DNA of 8,444 nucleotides from Gracilimonas sp031580945 (GCA_031580945.1 JAVLBT010000130.1:1-8444), one strand, 5' to 3'; numbered from the stretch's first letter, positions 1-7,423 are shown. The notes: generated by a model from the letters alone, not told the origin. Made by a program: numbers and translations.

Positions 1-1
1 A

Positions 2-316
2 TTAACACTCATTGATGAGGTTCACACCACCGATTCTTCCCGCTATTTTTATTTAAAAGGATATATGGAACGACAAGCCAAAGGCGAACCTCAAAAACAA
101 CTTTCTAAAGAATTTTTGCGCGAGTGGCTCATGGATCATGATTTCCAGGGATTGGAAGGACAAACTCTTCCTGACCTACCGGATAAATTTCGTATGGAAG
201 TTTTTGAGCGTTATGCGGAATTGTTTGAGATGTTAACGGGGCAAGAATTTCAGCCTGTGTTAGAAAAGGATCTTGATGTAAAACTAACCGAGATTTTCAA
301 GCATGCTCAAAGCTAA
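2..316 (+). CDS. purC: SAICAR synthase, C-terminal part (5' end outside window)
   Basis: Phosphoribosylaminoimidazole-succinocarboxamide synthase joins aspartate to CAIR using ATP in de novo purine synthesis in the cytosol. The frame is open from base 2 and reads LIDEVHTTDSSRYF at residues 3-16, then ERQAKGEPQKQLSKEFLREW, the highly conserved C-terminal signature of PurC. It ends at TAA 314-316. An internal ATG at 65 is not the true start, because the conserved motif continues upstream of it. About 104 residues are visible; the N-terminal ATP-binding part lies outside the window. The last 14 nt overlap the following cupin gene. Family identification comes from recognised motifs and is confident; nothing unusual is seen in the visible part. 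Confidence 0.93.
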   Translation, partial: LTLIDEVHTTDSSRYFYLKGYMERQAKGEPQKQLSKEFLREWLMDHDFQGLEGQTLPDLPDKFRMEVFERYAELFEMLTGQEFQPVLEKDLDVKLTEIFKHAQS

Positions 317-671
317 TCTGAAGGAAAAATTTGAACTTTTTGATGCCTATTGGACTCCTAAAATCATAGGAGAACTAAATGGACAGTATGTAAAGATTGC
401 TAAACTTAAAGGAGAATTCGTTTGGCATGACCACGAAAATGTAGATGAATTATTTTATGTAGTAAAAGGGGTTTTGACTCTAATATTTCGGGATCAAAAA
501 GACGTTACACTTAATGAGGGAGAAATTTATGTGGTTCCTGCAGGGGTTGAACATTTACCGGTGGCAAAAGAAGAATGCTGGGTTATGCTAATAGAACCAA
601 AATCCACCAAGCACACCGGTTCCAAAGAAACGGATAAATCCATATCAATTTCTGATCAGGAATGGATATAA
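303..671 (+). CDS. Small single-domain cupin protein
   Basis: A 122-residue protein with one cupin beta-barrel. Cupin motif 1 is visible as WHDHENVDELFYVVKG (residues 41-56), offering H42 or H44, H44 and E49 as metal ligands. Motif 2 is GEIYVVPAGVEHLPVA (73-88) with H84. Length and the opening LKEKFELFDAYWTPKIIGELN fit a family of stand-alone bacterial cupins of unknown substrate. The only reasonable start, ATG 303, lies 14 nt inside the end of purC, so the two are probably co-transcribed and translationally coupled. The C-terminus after residue 100 is polar and probably disordered. The metal is not predictable from sequence. It could be an isomerase, a dioxygenase-like enzyme or a ligand-binding protein; no function is assigned. 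Confidence 0.88.
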   Translation: MLKANLKEKFELFDAYWTPKIIGELNGQYVKIAKLKGEFVWHDHENVDELFYVVKGVLTLIFRDQKDVTLNEGEIYVVPAGVEHLPVAKEECWVMLIEPKSTKHTGSKETDKSISISDQEWI

Positions 672-689
672 GGAAAAGCCAGCCTAATC

Positions 690-1493
690 ATGTATAAATT
701 TCATAAAGACAAAGATCGGTACTTCAACATGCAGTACCGCACATCCAGGGATTATATAGTTCCGTTTGTTAAGAATTATCTTCCTGACCAAAAACCACTC
801 AGAATTTTGGAGATCGGTTGTGCTGAAGCGGGCGTTCTAAAGGCTTTTACTGAATTGGGACATGAATGTGTAGGAATTGAACTATCGCGCTCCCGTGTGA
901 AATTAGCTGAATCGTATTTTGAAAAAGAGCTGCAAAAGGGTCAGATACGGTTCATTACAGAAGATATATTCAATATTGAACCGTCAAAAGAATTTGAAGA
1001 ACTCTTTGACTTAGTGATCCTTAAAGATGTGATCGAGCATATTCATGGCCATGAAAAGTTTATGAATGAGCTAAAGAAATTTATCAAGCCTGGTGGACTC
1101 GTTTTCTTTGCCTTTCCTCCCTGGTATATGCCTTTTGGTGGACATCAACAATTAGCTAATAACAAGGTGCTTAACAAGCTCCCCTTCTACCATATACTAC
1201 CAAATGGTTTGTATCGCCTTATCCTGAATATTGGAAAGGAAAATGAACAAAAGATTGATAACCTTCTTGATATAAAAAGCACTCGCATAACCATAGAAAA
1301 ATTTCAAAAGCTTGCCCAAAATAATGACTGGCAGATTGAGAAAAAGAAGTTTTGGCTTTTTAATCCCATCTATCAATGGAAATTTGGTATTCATCCAAGA
1401 GGAATCTACAAACCGTTTCAAAAGATTCCATTTTTTAGAAATTTTTGGACAACAGCTGCATATTTTTTGATATCGGTAAAAAATAATCGCTAA
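690..1493 (+). CDS. Class I SAM-dependent methyltransferase, substrate unknown
   Basis: A 267-residue soluble protein with a Rossmann-type methyltransferase core. Motif I is ILEIGCAEAG (39-48), which binds the SAM methionine part. An acidic residue, E64, ends strand 2 in VGIELS, where it would contact the ribose hydroxyls. EDIF (91-94) precedes the motif II/III region FDLVILKDVIEH (106-117), and FIKPGG (131-136) is the usual post-helix motif. The segment PPWYMPFGGHQQ (143-154) may form part of the substrate pocket. The C-terminal third is rich in aromatic and basic residues (about 205-257), compatible with a membrane-proximal or polymer substrate, but that is only inference. It starts 18 nt after the cupin stop. 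The methyltransferase fold is secure; the substrate is not recognisable. Confidence 0.87.
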   Translation: MYKFHKDKDRYFNMQYRTSRDYIVPFVKNYLPDQKPLRILEIGCAEAGVLKAFTELGHECVGIELSRSRVKLAESYFEKELQKGQIRFITEDIFNIEPSKEFEELFDLVILKDVIEHIHGHEKFMNELKKFIKPGGLVFFAFPPWYMPFGGHQQLANNKVLNKLPFYHILPNGLYRLILNIGKENEQKIDNLLDIKSTRITIEKFQKLAQNNDWQIEKKKFWLFNPIYQWKFGIHPRGIYKPFQKIPFFRNFWTTAAYFLISVKNNR

Positions 1494-1502
1494 CTATCAG
1501 CT

Positions 1503-2012
1503 ATGGAAGATCATATCAAATTCAGAAGTATTAGGCCAAAAATATATGTTGAAACAGATCTTAGTGTTGAAGAAATCCATCAAAGGGTCAAGAACTATTT
1601 AAGTAAGGCAGATTGTCGCTGCAAAGGGCAAATAACTAAAGGGTATGCTTCTTTGTTCCCCCCGGAAGGTGAACAACATTTTTGGTCTCCTCAATTAACC
1701 ATTACCATGCAAACAGAAGCTCAAATCACTAAAATACATGGCCTTTATGGACCACGACCTTCTGTTTGGACAATGTTTGTTTTCTTTTACGCTGCCATTG
1801 CATTTGCACTCCTGATCGTTTCCATGATCGGTTTATCGTACTGGTCACTCAATAAACCGGCTACCATATTATGGTTGGTTCCTGTTTTGGTCTTAATATT
1901 TTTAAGCCTGTATCTCGTGGCATACTTCGGGCAGAAACTGGGCCACAAGCAAATGACAAATCTACACCGGGCGTTGGAACAATGCATCGGTGAAAAGATC
2001 GATCCAATCTAA
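1503..2012 (+). CDS. Conserved-looking protein with two membrane segments, unknown function
   Basis: A 169-residue protein. Residues 1-85 are soluble and contain a Cys pair (C38, C40) and the patch FWSPQLTITMQ (60-70). Two hydrophobic stretches follow, about 88-112 and 121-141, separated by the short loop WSLNKPAT. A final amphipathic basic segment (about 142-169, GQKLGHKQMTNLHRALEQ) follows. This gives a predicted hairpin membrane anchor with both tails on the same side. The motif YGPRPSVWTMFVFFYA at the entry to the first segment looks like a family signature. The gene starts 9 nt after the methyltransferase stop, with no obvious Shine-Dalgarno sequence, as is common in Bacteroidota. No function is assigned. 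It is the last plus-strand gene before the convergent metF. Confidence 0.75.
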   Translation: MEDHIKFRSIRPKIYVETDLSVEEIHQRVKNYLSKADCRCKGQITKGYASLFPPEGEQHFWSPQLTITMQTEAQITKIHGLYGPRPSVWTMFVFFYAAIAFALLIVSMIGLSYWSLNKPATILWLVPVLVLIFLSLYLVAYFGQKLGHKQMTNLHRALEQCIGEKIDPI

Positions 2013-2322
2013 CAGTTTATAAATCTAAAATATCGAGGTTGGATATTGCTTGGGTTTGGGGCAAACGTAAACAATACAAGTTATTGACTGAAGCGATGAA
2101 TCATTTGACGGCAAATACCTCTTACCTAATTATTGACTATAGTTGAACCATTGGAAAAATGGACTCCATTTTACACGGCAATAGCCTTACCATTTTACTT
2201 TACTTATTCAAACATTGCATATGTGAAAGTTCAAACAGCTTTGAATCCTTTAATTGTTCGGGCCAACTCGCTTTTTGATCTTTGAGGAGCAATAATGTTG
2301 TTCTTTAAAATGGCTATAAGAA
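2013..2322. other. Convergent intergenic region, no gene seen
   Basis: About 310 bases lie between the stop of the plus-strand membrane protein and the stop of minus-strand metF. All frames are broken and no recognisable protein motif or RNA gene was found. The only local structure noted is the small hairpin at 2156-2172, listed separately. The length is greater than needed for terminators alone, so a decayed gene cannot be excluded, but nothing supports one. Confidence 0.6.
2156..2172. terminator. Small symmetric hairpin, possible bidirectional terminator
   Basis: AAAATGG (2156-2162), loop ACT, CCATTTT (2166-2172) form a perfect 7-bp stem with A-rich and T-rich arms, so it reads as a stem plus short U-run on both strands. 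It sits between convergent genes, where a shared terminator is expected. Stem GC content is low and the U-run is short, so efficiency is doubtful. Confidence 0.35.
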
Positions 2323-3279
2323 TTAAAACAATTCCTTTGCCACTTCATATACCGAGGCAGATTTCCCCATCGAATAATAGTGCAGGCTTGGTACTCCAAA
2401 GTCCAGCAATTCTTTTGACTGTTGAATAGCCCATTCAATTCCCACTTGCCGGACCTGGTCACGATTTTTACATTTTTCCACTTCTTTGGTAAGCTCCATT
2501 GGCAAATCTACATGAAAGAGTTGGGGAAGTATGGTGAGTTGTTTGGGGGAAGTTATAGGTTTTAAGCCAGGTATTATGGGGAGTGTAATTCCACTTTCGC
2601 GACATTTTTCGACAAACTCAAAATATTGCTGATTATCGAAGAACATTTGAGTGACAATATAATCAGCCCCTTTATCCTGTTTCAATTTTAAATATTTGAG
2701 ATCAGTTTCCATATTTGGAGCTGCAAAATGCTTCTCAGGGTAGCCTGCCACCCCAATACAAAAATCAGAAGGTTTAGCATTTTCTAAATCTTCGTCAAGG
2801 TAGATTCCGTTATTCAGATCAACGACCTGCTCTATCAATTCAGAAGCATAAGCATGCCCATCCGGCTCCGGTTTAAACTCACGCTCCGGTTTTCTTGTGT
2901 CGCCTTGAATGAGCAACACATTGTCGATACCTAAAAAATTCAGGTCGATAAGGGCGTTTTCAGTGTCTTCTTTAGAAAACCCACCACAAATAATATGAGG
3001 TACAGCATCCACCTTATAGTGATTTTGTATCGCCGCACAAATTCCAACGGTTCCAGGCCGTTTTCGAACCGTTTTCCGCTCCAACAGTCCATTGTCTCTT
3101 TTTTTGTATACATATTCCTCCCTGTGATAAGTCACATCCACAAATGGAGGGTTAAATTCCATTAGCGGGTCCATGTGATCAAAAAGTGAACGAATATTTT
3201 GTCCTTTCAAGGGCGGAAGCACCTCAAATGAGAATAAAGTACTGCCATTCGCTTTTTCAATATGTTTAGTTACTTTCAT
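2323..3279 (-). CDS. metF: 5,10-methylenetetrahydrofolate reductase
   Basis: A 318-residue FAD-dependent TIM-barrel enzyme that reduces 5,10-methylene-THF to 5-methyl-THF, the methyl donor for MetH. FSFEVLPP (16-23) carries the catalytic Glu (E19, matching E28 of the E. coli enzyme). VTYHRE (49-54), PHIICGGFSKEDTENAL (94-110) and LLIQGD (122-127), whose Asp matches E. coli D120 near the flavin, are all present. CIGVAGYPEKH (174-184) and YIVTQMFFD (207-215) follow. The segment about 56-77 (KKRDNGLLERKTVRKRPGT) is an insertion relative to E. coli that I associate with Bacteroidota-type MetF. The start codon overlaps the true metH stop as ATGA (3279-3276), so the gene is translationally coupled to metH and shares the upstream SAM riboswitch. 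Stop TAA is at 2325-2323. Confidence 0.95.
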   Translation of the reverse strand: MKVTKHIEKANGSTLFSFEVLPPLKGQNIRSLFDHMDPLMEFNPPFVDVTYHREEYVYKKRDNGLLERKTVRKRPGTVGICAAIQNHYKVDAVPHIICGGFSKEDTENALIDLNFLGIDNVLLIQGDTRKPEREFKPEPDGHAYASELIEQVVDLNNGIYLDEDLENAKPSDFCIGVAGYPEKHFAAPNMETDLKYLKLKQDKGADYIVTQMFFDNQQYFEFVEKCRESGITLPIIPGLKPITSPKQLTILPQLFHVDLPMELTKEVEKCKNRDQVRQVGIEWAIQQSKELLDFGVPSLHYYSMGKSASVYEVAKELF

Positions 3280-5979
3280 GATGAATAAGGGTCATAATCT
3301 AAATTAGGAGAAAGCCATTTCTCGACTTCCTTTTTTGTAATTCGCTTTCTTTCCGCATAATCAGTTACCTGANNNNNNNNNNCCAATATTGCCCACCCTG
3401 AAATAGCGCGATTCTGGATGAGAAAAATAAATGCCACTTACCGAAGAAGCCGGATACATTGCAAAAGATTCCGTCAGCTTGATGTCCGTATTTTTTTCTA
3501 CATCCAGCAGATCAAACAATATGCGCTTTTCAGTATGATCTGGACAGGCTGGATAGCCGGGGGCGGGCCGAATTCCGGAATATTTTTCAGCAATCAGTTC
3601 TTCATTGCTTAAATGCTTTTCATCGGAATAACCCCAAAATTCTTTTCGAACCCGCTCATGCATGCGCTCCGCAAAAGCTTCTGCAAGACGATCCGCAACA
3701 GCTTTCACCAAAATGATATTATAATCATCATTTACAGCCTCATATTTCTTAATGAGCTTTTCAATTCCGATTCCTGCGGTCACTGCAAAAAAACCTATAT
3801 AATCCGTAATTCCAGATTCTTTTGGGGCGATGTAGTCACTTAAGCTGGAATTCGGCTGGCCACTTCGCTTTTTAGTTTGTTGCCGAAGAAAATGAAATCT
3901 TGTTTTTTCTTTGGAGGGATCCTTAACCTCAAAAAGCTGAACATCTTCCCCATCAGCTACCGCCGGATAAAATCCGATCACCGATTTAGCTTGCAACAAG
4001 TTACCTTTAACAATGTCGTCCAAAAGTTCCTGAGCATCATCAAACAAAGACTGCGCCTGTTTTCCTACCTCTTTATCTTCAAGGATCTCCGGGTATTTTC
4101 CGGTCAGCATCCACGTTCGGAAAAAAGGCGACCAATCGATATAATTTCGAAGTTCAGCAATGGGATAATCCTCAAATACTTTATTTCCTAAAAATTTGGG
4201 CTTTGGAGGTTCATATCCTTCCCATTGAATATCCGTTTTGTTGAACTTTGCTTGCTCAAAAGGCAACAATTTTTTCTTATTCTGACGACTTTCGTGCTGC
4301 TCACGAAGCTCCGCATACTCTTTTTTGATTTCCGCTTTCACTGCTTCCTTTTTCTTCGGGTTGATCACTTCCCCAGCCACTGAAACGGCGCGGGATGCAT
4401 CCAACACATGCACCACGGAGCTTTCGTATTCAGGATCAATTTTTACAGCAGTGTGCAATCTGGAAGTTGTAGCTCCACCGATCAATAAAGGCAGGTCCAT
4501 TCCCCGTTTTTTCATCTCGCGAGCCACGGTGATCATCTCATCGAGTGAGGGCGTAATTAAACCACTAAGGCCGATGGCATCCACCTGATGCTTTTCAGCT
4601 TCGTCCAAAATCTTGTTAGCAGGCACCATCACCCCCAGATCCACTACATTGTAGTTATTACAAGCCAGCACCACGCTAACTATGTTCTTTCCGATATCGT
4701 GAACATCGCCTTTTACGGTTGCCAAAAGTACTTTCGGTTGTTCACTTGTATCCTTGTTCTGCTTTTTCTCTTCTTCCAGAAATGGAGTCAAATATGCAAC
4801 TGCCTGCTTCATTACACGGGCGCTTTTTACCACCTGCGGCAGGAACATCTTGCCAGCTCCAAATAAATCACCAACTACATTCATCCCGTCCATCAGTGGA
4901 CCTTCAATCACTTCCAGCGGACTTCCGATCTTCTGCCGGGCTTCTTCCGTATCGTCTACCACAAATTCGTTGATCCCTTTCACCAACGAGTGTTTCAGGC
5001 GTTCCTCTACTGGTTTTTTTCGCCATTTATCATCTTGCTTTTTCTTAACGGATGAACCTTCGCCTTTGAATTCCTCTGCGATCTCCAATAATCTTTCTGT
5101 GGCATCATCTCTTTTATCAAATAGAACATCTTCCACCCGTTGCAGGAGTTCGTCGGGGATATCATCATACACTTCCAACTGCGTTGGATTTACAATACCC
5201 ATATCCATGCCATGCTCAATAGCGTGATACAAAAATGCTGAGTGAATGGCTTCCCGAACACGATTATTTCCACGGAATGAAAAAGATACATTACTCACAC
5301 CCCCAATAACATGTGCGCCGGGCAGATTTTCACGTATCCATTTCGCTGCTAAGAAAAAATCCAGGGCGTTCCGTCGATGCTCTTCCATACCCGTAGCCAC
5401 TGGGAAAATGTTGGGATCAAGAATGATATCAGAGGAGTGAAATCCGGCTTCTTCAGTCAATAATTTATATGCCCGGCCACAGATCTCTTTTCGTCGCTTC
5501 AGTGTGTCGGCCTGACCTTCTTCATCAAAAGCCATACAAATTACAGCAGCCCCGAAACGGCGGATGATCTTAGCTCGTTTAAGGAATTCTTCCTCCCCGT
5601 CTTTTAAGCTAATTGAATTAACTACTCCTTTGCCTTGCATGCATTTGAGTCCGGCAAGGATTACTTCCCATTTTGAGGAATCCACCATGATCGGGATCTT
5701 GGCAATATCAGGGTCGGAAGCGATCAGGTTTAGGAAATTGGTCATTTCTTCGGCACTGTCCAGCATGCCTTCATCCATGTTCACATCCAGAATCTGCGCC
5801 CCGCCTTGCACCTGACCCAATGCGATCTTTAGCGCTTTGTCATAATTCTTTTCTTTGATAGTATTTAGGAATCGTCGCGAGCCAGTCACATTGGTCCGTT
5901 CTCCCACGTTCACAAAGTTCGAATCTTCGGTGATAATGAGAGGCTCAAGTCCGCTAAGCGTTAGAGGTAATGATTTCAT
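3276..5979 (-). CDS. metH: Cobalamin-dependent methionine synthase, folate/B12/reactivation chain
   Basis: The large chain of a two-piece MetH. In order: pterin-binding TIM barrel (1-270; NVGERTNVTGSRRF, DVNMDEGMLD, MVDSSKW, DPNIFPVATG, GGVSNVSFSFRG); helical cobalamin cap (about 325-405); B12-binding Rossmann domain (about 415-545) with DVHDIG, whose H427 is the lower cobalt ligand; a charged linker; and the SAM-binding reactivation domain (about 580 to the end) with GIRPAPGYPACPDH (802-815). The uninterrupted frame gives 865 residues to FRVGNI at 3385, then meets 10 N. Read literally it would stop at 3361, but the other side of the gap encodes QVTDYAERK...VEKWLSPNL, the expected MetH C-terminus, in another frame and ending at TGA 3278-3276. 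I take the product as about 899 residues. With the 337-residue first chain this totals about 1236, near E. coli MetH (1227). The start follows the small ORF stop directly (TAAATG). Confidence 0.95.
3373..3382. other. Assembly gap (10 N) of incorrect length inside metH
   Basis: Ten consecutive N. On the minus strand the known bases are GG before and T after the gap. The family sequence here is I-G-x-D-Q-V, so GGN NNN NNT followed by CAG needs six missing bases. Ten unknown bases put the downstream codons out of frame and create an artificial stop at 3361-3363. Confidence 0.9.
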
Positions 5980-6150
5980 TTAGTTATAACAATAATTTTG
6001 ATTCAAAGACTTCGTCTGACGGCTTAAAGCCCGTCTGAAGAATGTTTGCCAACGCCCGTGCCCTTTTGATTCATCGGACGACTCCAAAGCCTGGTCATAG
6101 TTACTAAGCTTTGCTTCAGTCGTCAGTTTATGTACGAAGTAGTTTTTCAT
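5980..6150 (-). CDS. Putative 56-residue small protein between the metH halves
   Basis: Not recognised. ATG (6150-6148) overlaps the TGA of metH part 1 as ATGA, and TAA (5982-5980) is immediately followed in the same frame by the ATG of metH part 2. The same ATGA coupling is used at metH/metF. The predicted protein begins MKNYFVHKLTTEAKLSNYDQ, is rich in Lys, Arg, Ser, Thr and Asn, has one Cys near its C-terminus and no membrane segment. It could be a real microprotein linking the two MetH chains, a short leader that carries ribosomes to metH part 2, or a chance reading of a structured spacer, because two inverted repeats (6010-6040, 6077-6124) lie inside it. Coding status is uncertain; the exact junctions are the main support. 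Confidence 0.45.
   Translation of the reverse strand: MKNYFVHKLTTEAKLSNYDQALESSDESKGHGRWQTFFRRALSRQTKSLNQNYCYN
6010..6040 (-). repeat. Imperfect inverted repeat inside the metH spacer ORF
   Basis: CTTC (6010-6013) pairs with GAAG (6037-6040), and GACGG (6018-6022) with CCGTC (6031-6035), around a CTTAAAG-type loop. The motif CGTCTGA also occurs twice in direct orientation, within the two sides. It resembles a small dispersed palindromic element, but no second copy is seen in this window. Confidence 0.5.
6077..6124 (-). repeat. Long stem-loop inside the metH spacer ORF
   Basis: GACGACT (6077-6083) pairs with AGTCGTC (6118-6124), and CAAAGC (6085-6090) with GCTTTG (6108-6113). This gives 13 base pairs with an asymmetric bulge and a 17-nt loop. 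In the transcript it would lie about 25 nt after the end of metH part 1. There is no U-tract, so it is not an obvious terminator. It might stabilise mRNA or set the ratio of the two MetH chains. Confidence 0.55.
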
Positions 6151-7160
6151 GTTAATATCCCCTTTGCTTCGCGTTGTACTTTTCGAGGTTCGTAATTCTG
6201 TGCCAGATCGGCCATTTTAGTAATGTGTTTGGGCGTGGTTCCACAACAACCACCGAGAATATTCACCAAGCCATCTTCCAGATATTCCTTTACCTGACTT
6301 CCCATTTCATCAGGACCTTCATCATATTCCCCGAATTCATTCGGCAATCCGGCATTTGGATAAGCACTAATAAAAAAGGGTGATCGATCGGAAAGGTTTT
6401 GCAGATAGGGTTTAAGTTGCTTTGCACCCAACGCACAATTAAATCCAACACTTAAGATGGGTGCATGTGATACCGAGATCAAGAATGCTTCCACTGTTTG
6501 ACCTGAAAGCGTTCGACCAGAAGCATCTGTAATTGTCCCGGATACCATAATGGGCAGTTGCTCTGCCCGCTCTTCAAATAAATCCTGTATGGCAAATAAG
6601 GCGGCTTTGGCGTTCAGTGTATCAAAGATAGTTTCTACCAGTATTACATCCGCACCACCATCCATGAGTCCACGAGCTTGTTCTTTGTAAGCCTCAGCCA
6701 GTTCATCGAACGTGACGGCGCGATAACCGGGATCGGTGACTTCCGGCGAGATGGAGGCGGTTTTATTCGTAGGTCCCATCGAGCCAGCCACAAATCGGGG
6801 TTTATCCGGATTTTGCCTGGTGAATTTGTCCGTGGCTCTTCGCGCAATCTCAGCCGACGTCTTGTTCAGTTCATATACGATGGTTTCCAGTCCATAATCG
6901 GCCTGAGCAATGCTTGTTCCGCTAAAAGTATTGGTCTCGATGATGTCGGCTCCGGCCTCCAGGTACTCTTCGTGAATTGCCTGAATAATATCGGGACGAG
7001 TTAAGCTAAGCAGGTCGTTATTGCCCTGTAGATCGTCGGGGTGATCGGTAAATCGGTCACCGCGAAAATCGGCTTCCTTCAGCTTATAGCGCTGGATCAT
7101 GGTACCCATAGCACCATCAAGGATCAAAATGCGGTCTTGTAAAACGTCTTTGATATTCAC
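6147..7160 (-). CDS. metH: Methionine synthase, homocysteine/zinc-binding chain
   Basis: A 337-residue homocysteine S-methyltransferase domain forming the first module of MetH as a separate protein. It opens with RILILDGAMGTMIQ (10-23), the classic start of the domain, followed by IIETNTFSGT (73-82) and VAGSMGPTNKTASISPE (124-140). The zinc ligands are C242 in GFNCALG and C305/C306 in GGCCGTTPKHI, matching E. coli C247, C310 and C311. It activates homocysteine thiol for methyl transfer from methylcobalamin held by the second chain, so it needs the metH part 2 product encoded downstream. It ends just after the TIM barrel, at the natural domain boundary, which argues for a stable split rather than a broken gene. 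It is preceded by a roughly 277-nt leader containing a SAM-I riboswitch. The stop overlaps the next ORF as ATGA. Confidence 0.95.
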   Translation of the reverse strand: MNIKDVLQDRILILDGAMGTMIQRYKLKEADFRGDRFTDHPDDLQGNNDLLSLTRPDIIQAIHEEYLEAGADIIETNTFSGTSIAQADYGLETIVYELNKTSAEIARRATDKFTRQNPDKPRFVAGSMGPTNKTASISPEVTDPGYRAVTFDELAEAYKEQARGLMDGGADVILVETIFDTLNAKAALFAIQDLFEERAEQLPIMVSGTITDASGRTLSGQTVEAFLISVSHAPILSVGFNCALGAKQLKPYLQNLSDRSPFFISAYPNAGLPNEFGEYDEGPDEMGSQVKEYLEDGLVNILGGCCGTTPKHITKMADLAQNYEPRKVQREAKGILT

Positions 7161-7240
7161 TTTCTATTTTCTTTAAAAATGAAACCTTGATATTGAAAGT
7201 CAGCAACCTCGCAGGTTCTTCAAATTCGGTTGGTTTAACA

Positions 7241-7288
7241 GACTCTTCTTATCAAAGATTGGCTTATACAGAAAGAGTCGTGAGGGAT
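7241..7288 (-). promoter_or_regulatory. Candidate riboswitch expression platform
   Basis: Two competing pairings are visible. First, minus-strand 7288-7263 is complementary to the 5' strand of the aptamer (7423-7401) in three blocks: CTTATA with TATAAG, AGAAAGA with TCTTTCT, and GAGGGAT with ATCCCTC. Second, GACTCTT (minus 7279-7273) can instead pair with AAGAGTC (minus 7247-7241) as a local 7-bp hairpin. They share bases and exclude each other, as expected of a switch. No U-tract follows, so the output (Rho, translation or other) is unclear. Confidence 0.5.
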
Positions 7289-7295
7289 CAGCTCG

Positions 7296-7423
7296 CTTAT
7301 CTTTCCCCCACATAAACATTTATGTAAGGAGTGGGATTTGGCACCTGCACAGCACATAAACTTTTATGTACTGTATGGTTGCCAAGACGTCAAAGGGCCC
7401 ATCCCTCGGTCTTTCTTTATAAG
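7296..7423 (-). promoter_or_regulatory. SAM-I (S-box) riboswitch aptamer
   Basis: The minus-strand RNA begins CTTATAAAGAAAGACCGAGG (P1 5' strand and start of the core). It continues GGGCCCTTTGA and TTGGCAACC, then GGTGCCAAATCCCAC, and closes with GGAAAGATAAG. These follow the SAM-I consensus order: AGGGA, GGCCC, TGA, GGCAACC, GGTGC-AAATCC, and the P1 3' strand. CTTAT (7423-7419) pairs with ATAAG (7300-7296) as P1. P3 and P4 are extended by AT-rich helices (7353-7370 and 7309-7326). It lies in the leader of the metH-metF operon, exactly where this class is found. Binding of S-adenosylmethionine should lower expression of methionine synthesis. Confidence 0.95.

Noticed and set aside
3418..5815. 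Several plus-strand open frames of 60-160 codons opposite metH
   Set aside because: They are antisense to a complete, motif-rich MetH sequence and have no recognisable features.
3361..5979. metH read as a truncated or frameshifted pseudogene
   Set aside because: The stop at 3361 arises only because ten N were placed in the gap; the conserved C-terminus continues in another frame immediately after it.
7201..7220. Hairpin AACCT-GCG-AGGTT in the operon leader as a riboswitch terminator
   Set aside because: Only 5 bp with a 3-nt loop and no adjacent U-tract, so it does not look like an intrinsic terminator.
7263..7295. Possible second SAM-I riboswitch on the plus strand (CTTATACAGAAAGAGTC...GAGGGAT)
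   Set aside because: It resembles only the aptamer's 5' strand. The required GGCAACC and closing P1 strand do not follow in order, and no plus-strand gene lies downstream. It is better explained as a segment complementary to the real aptamer.
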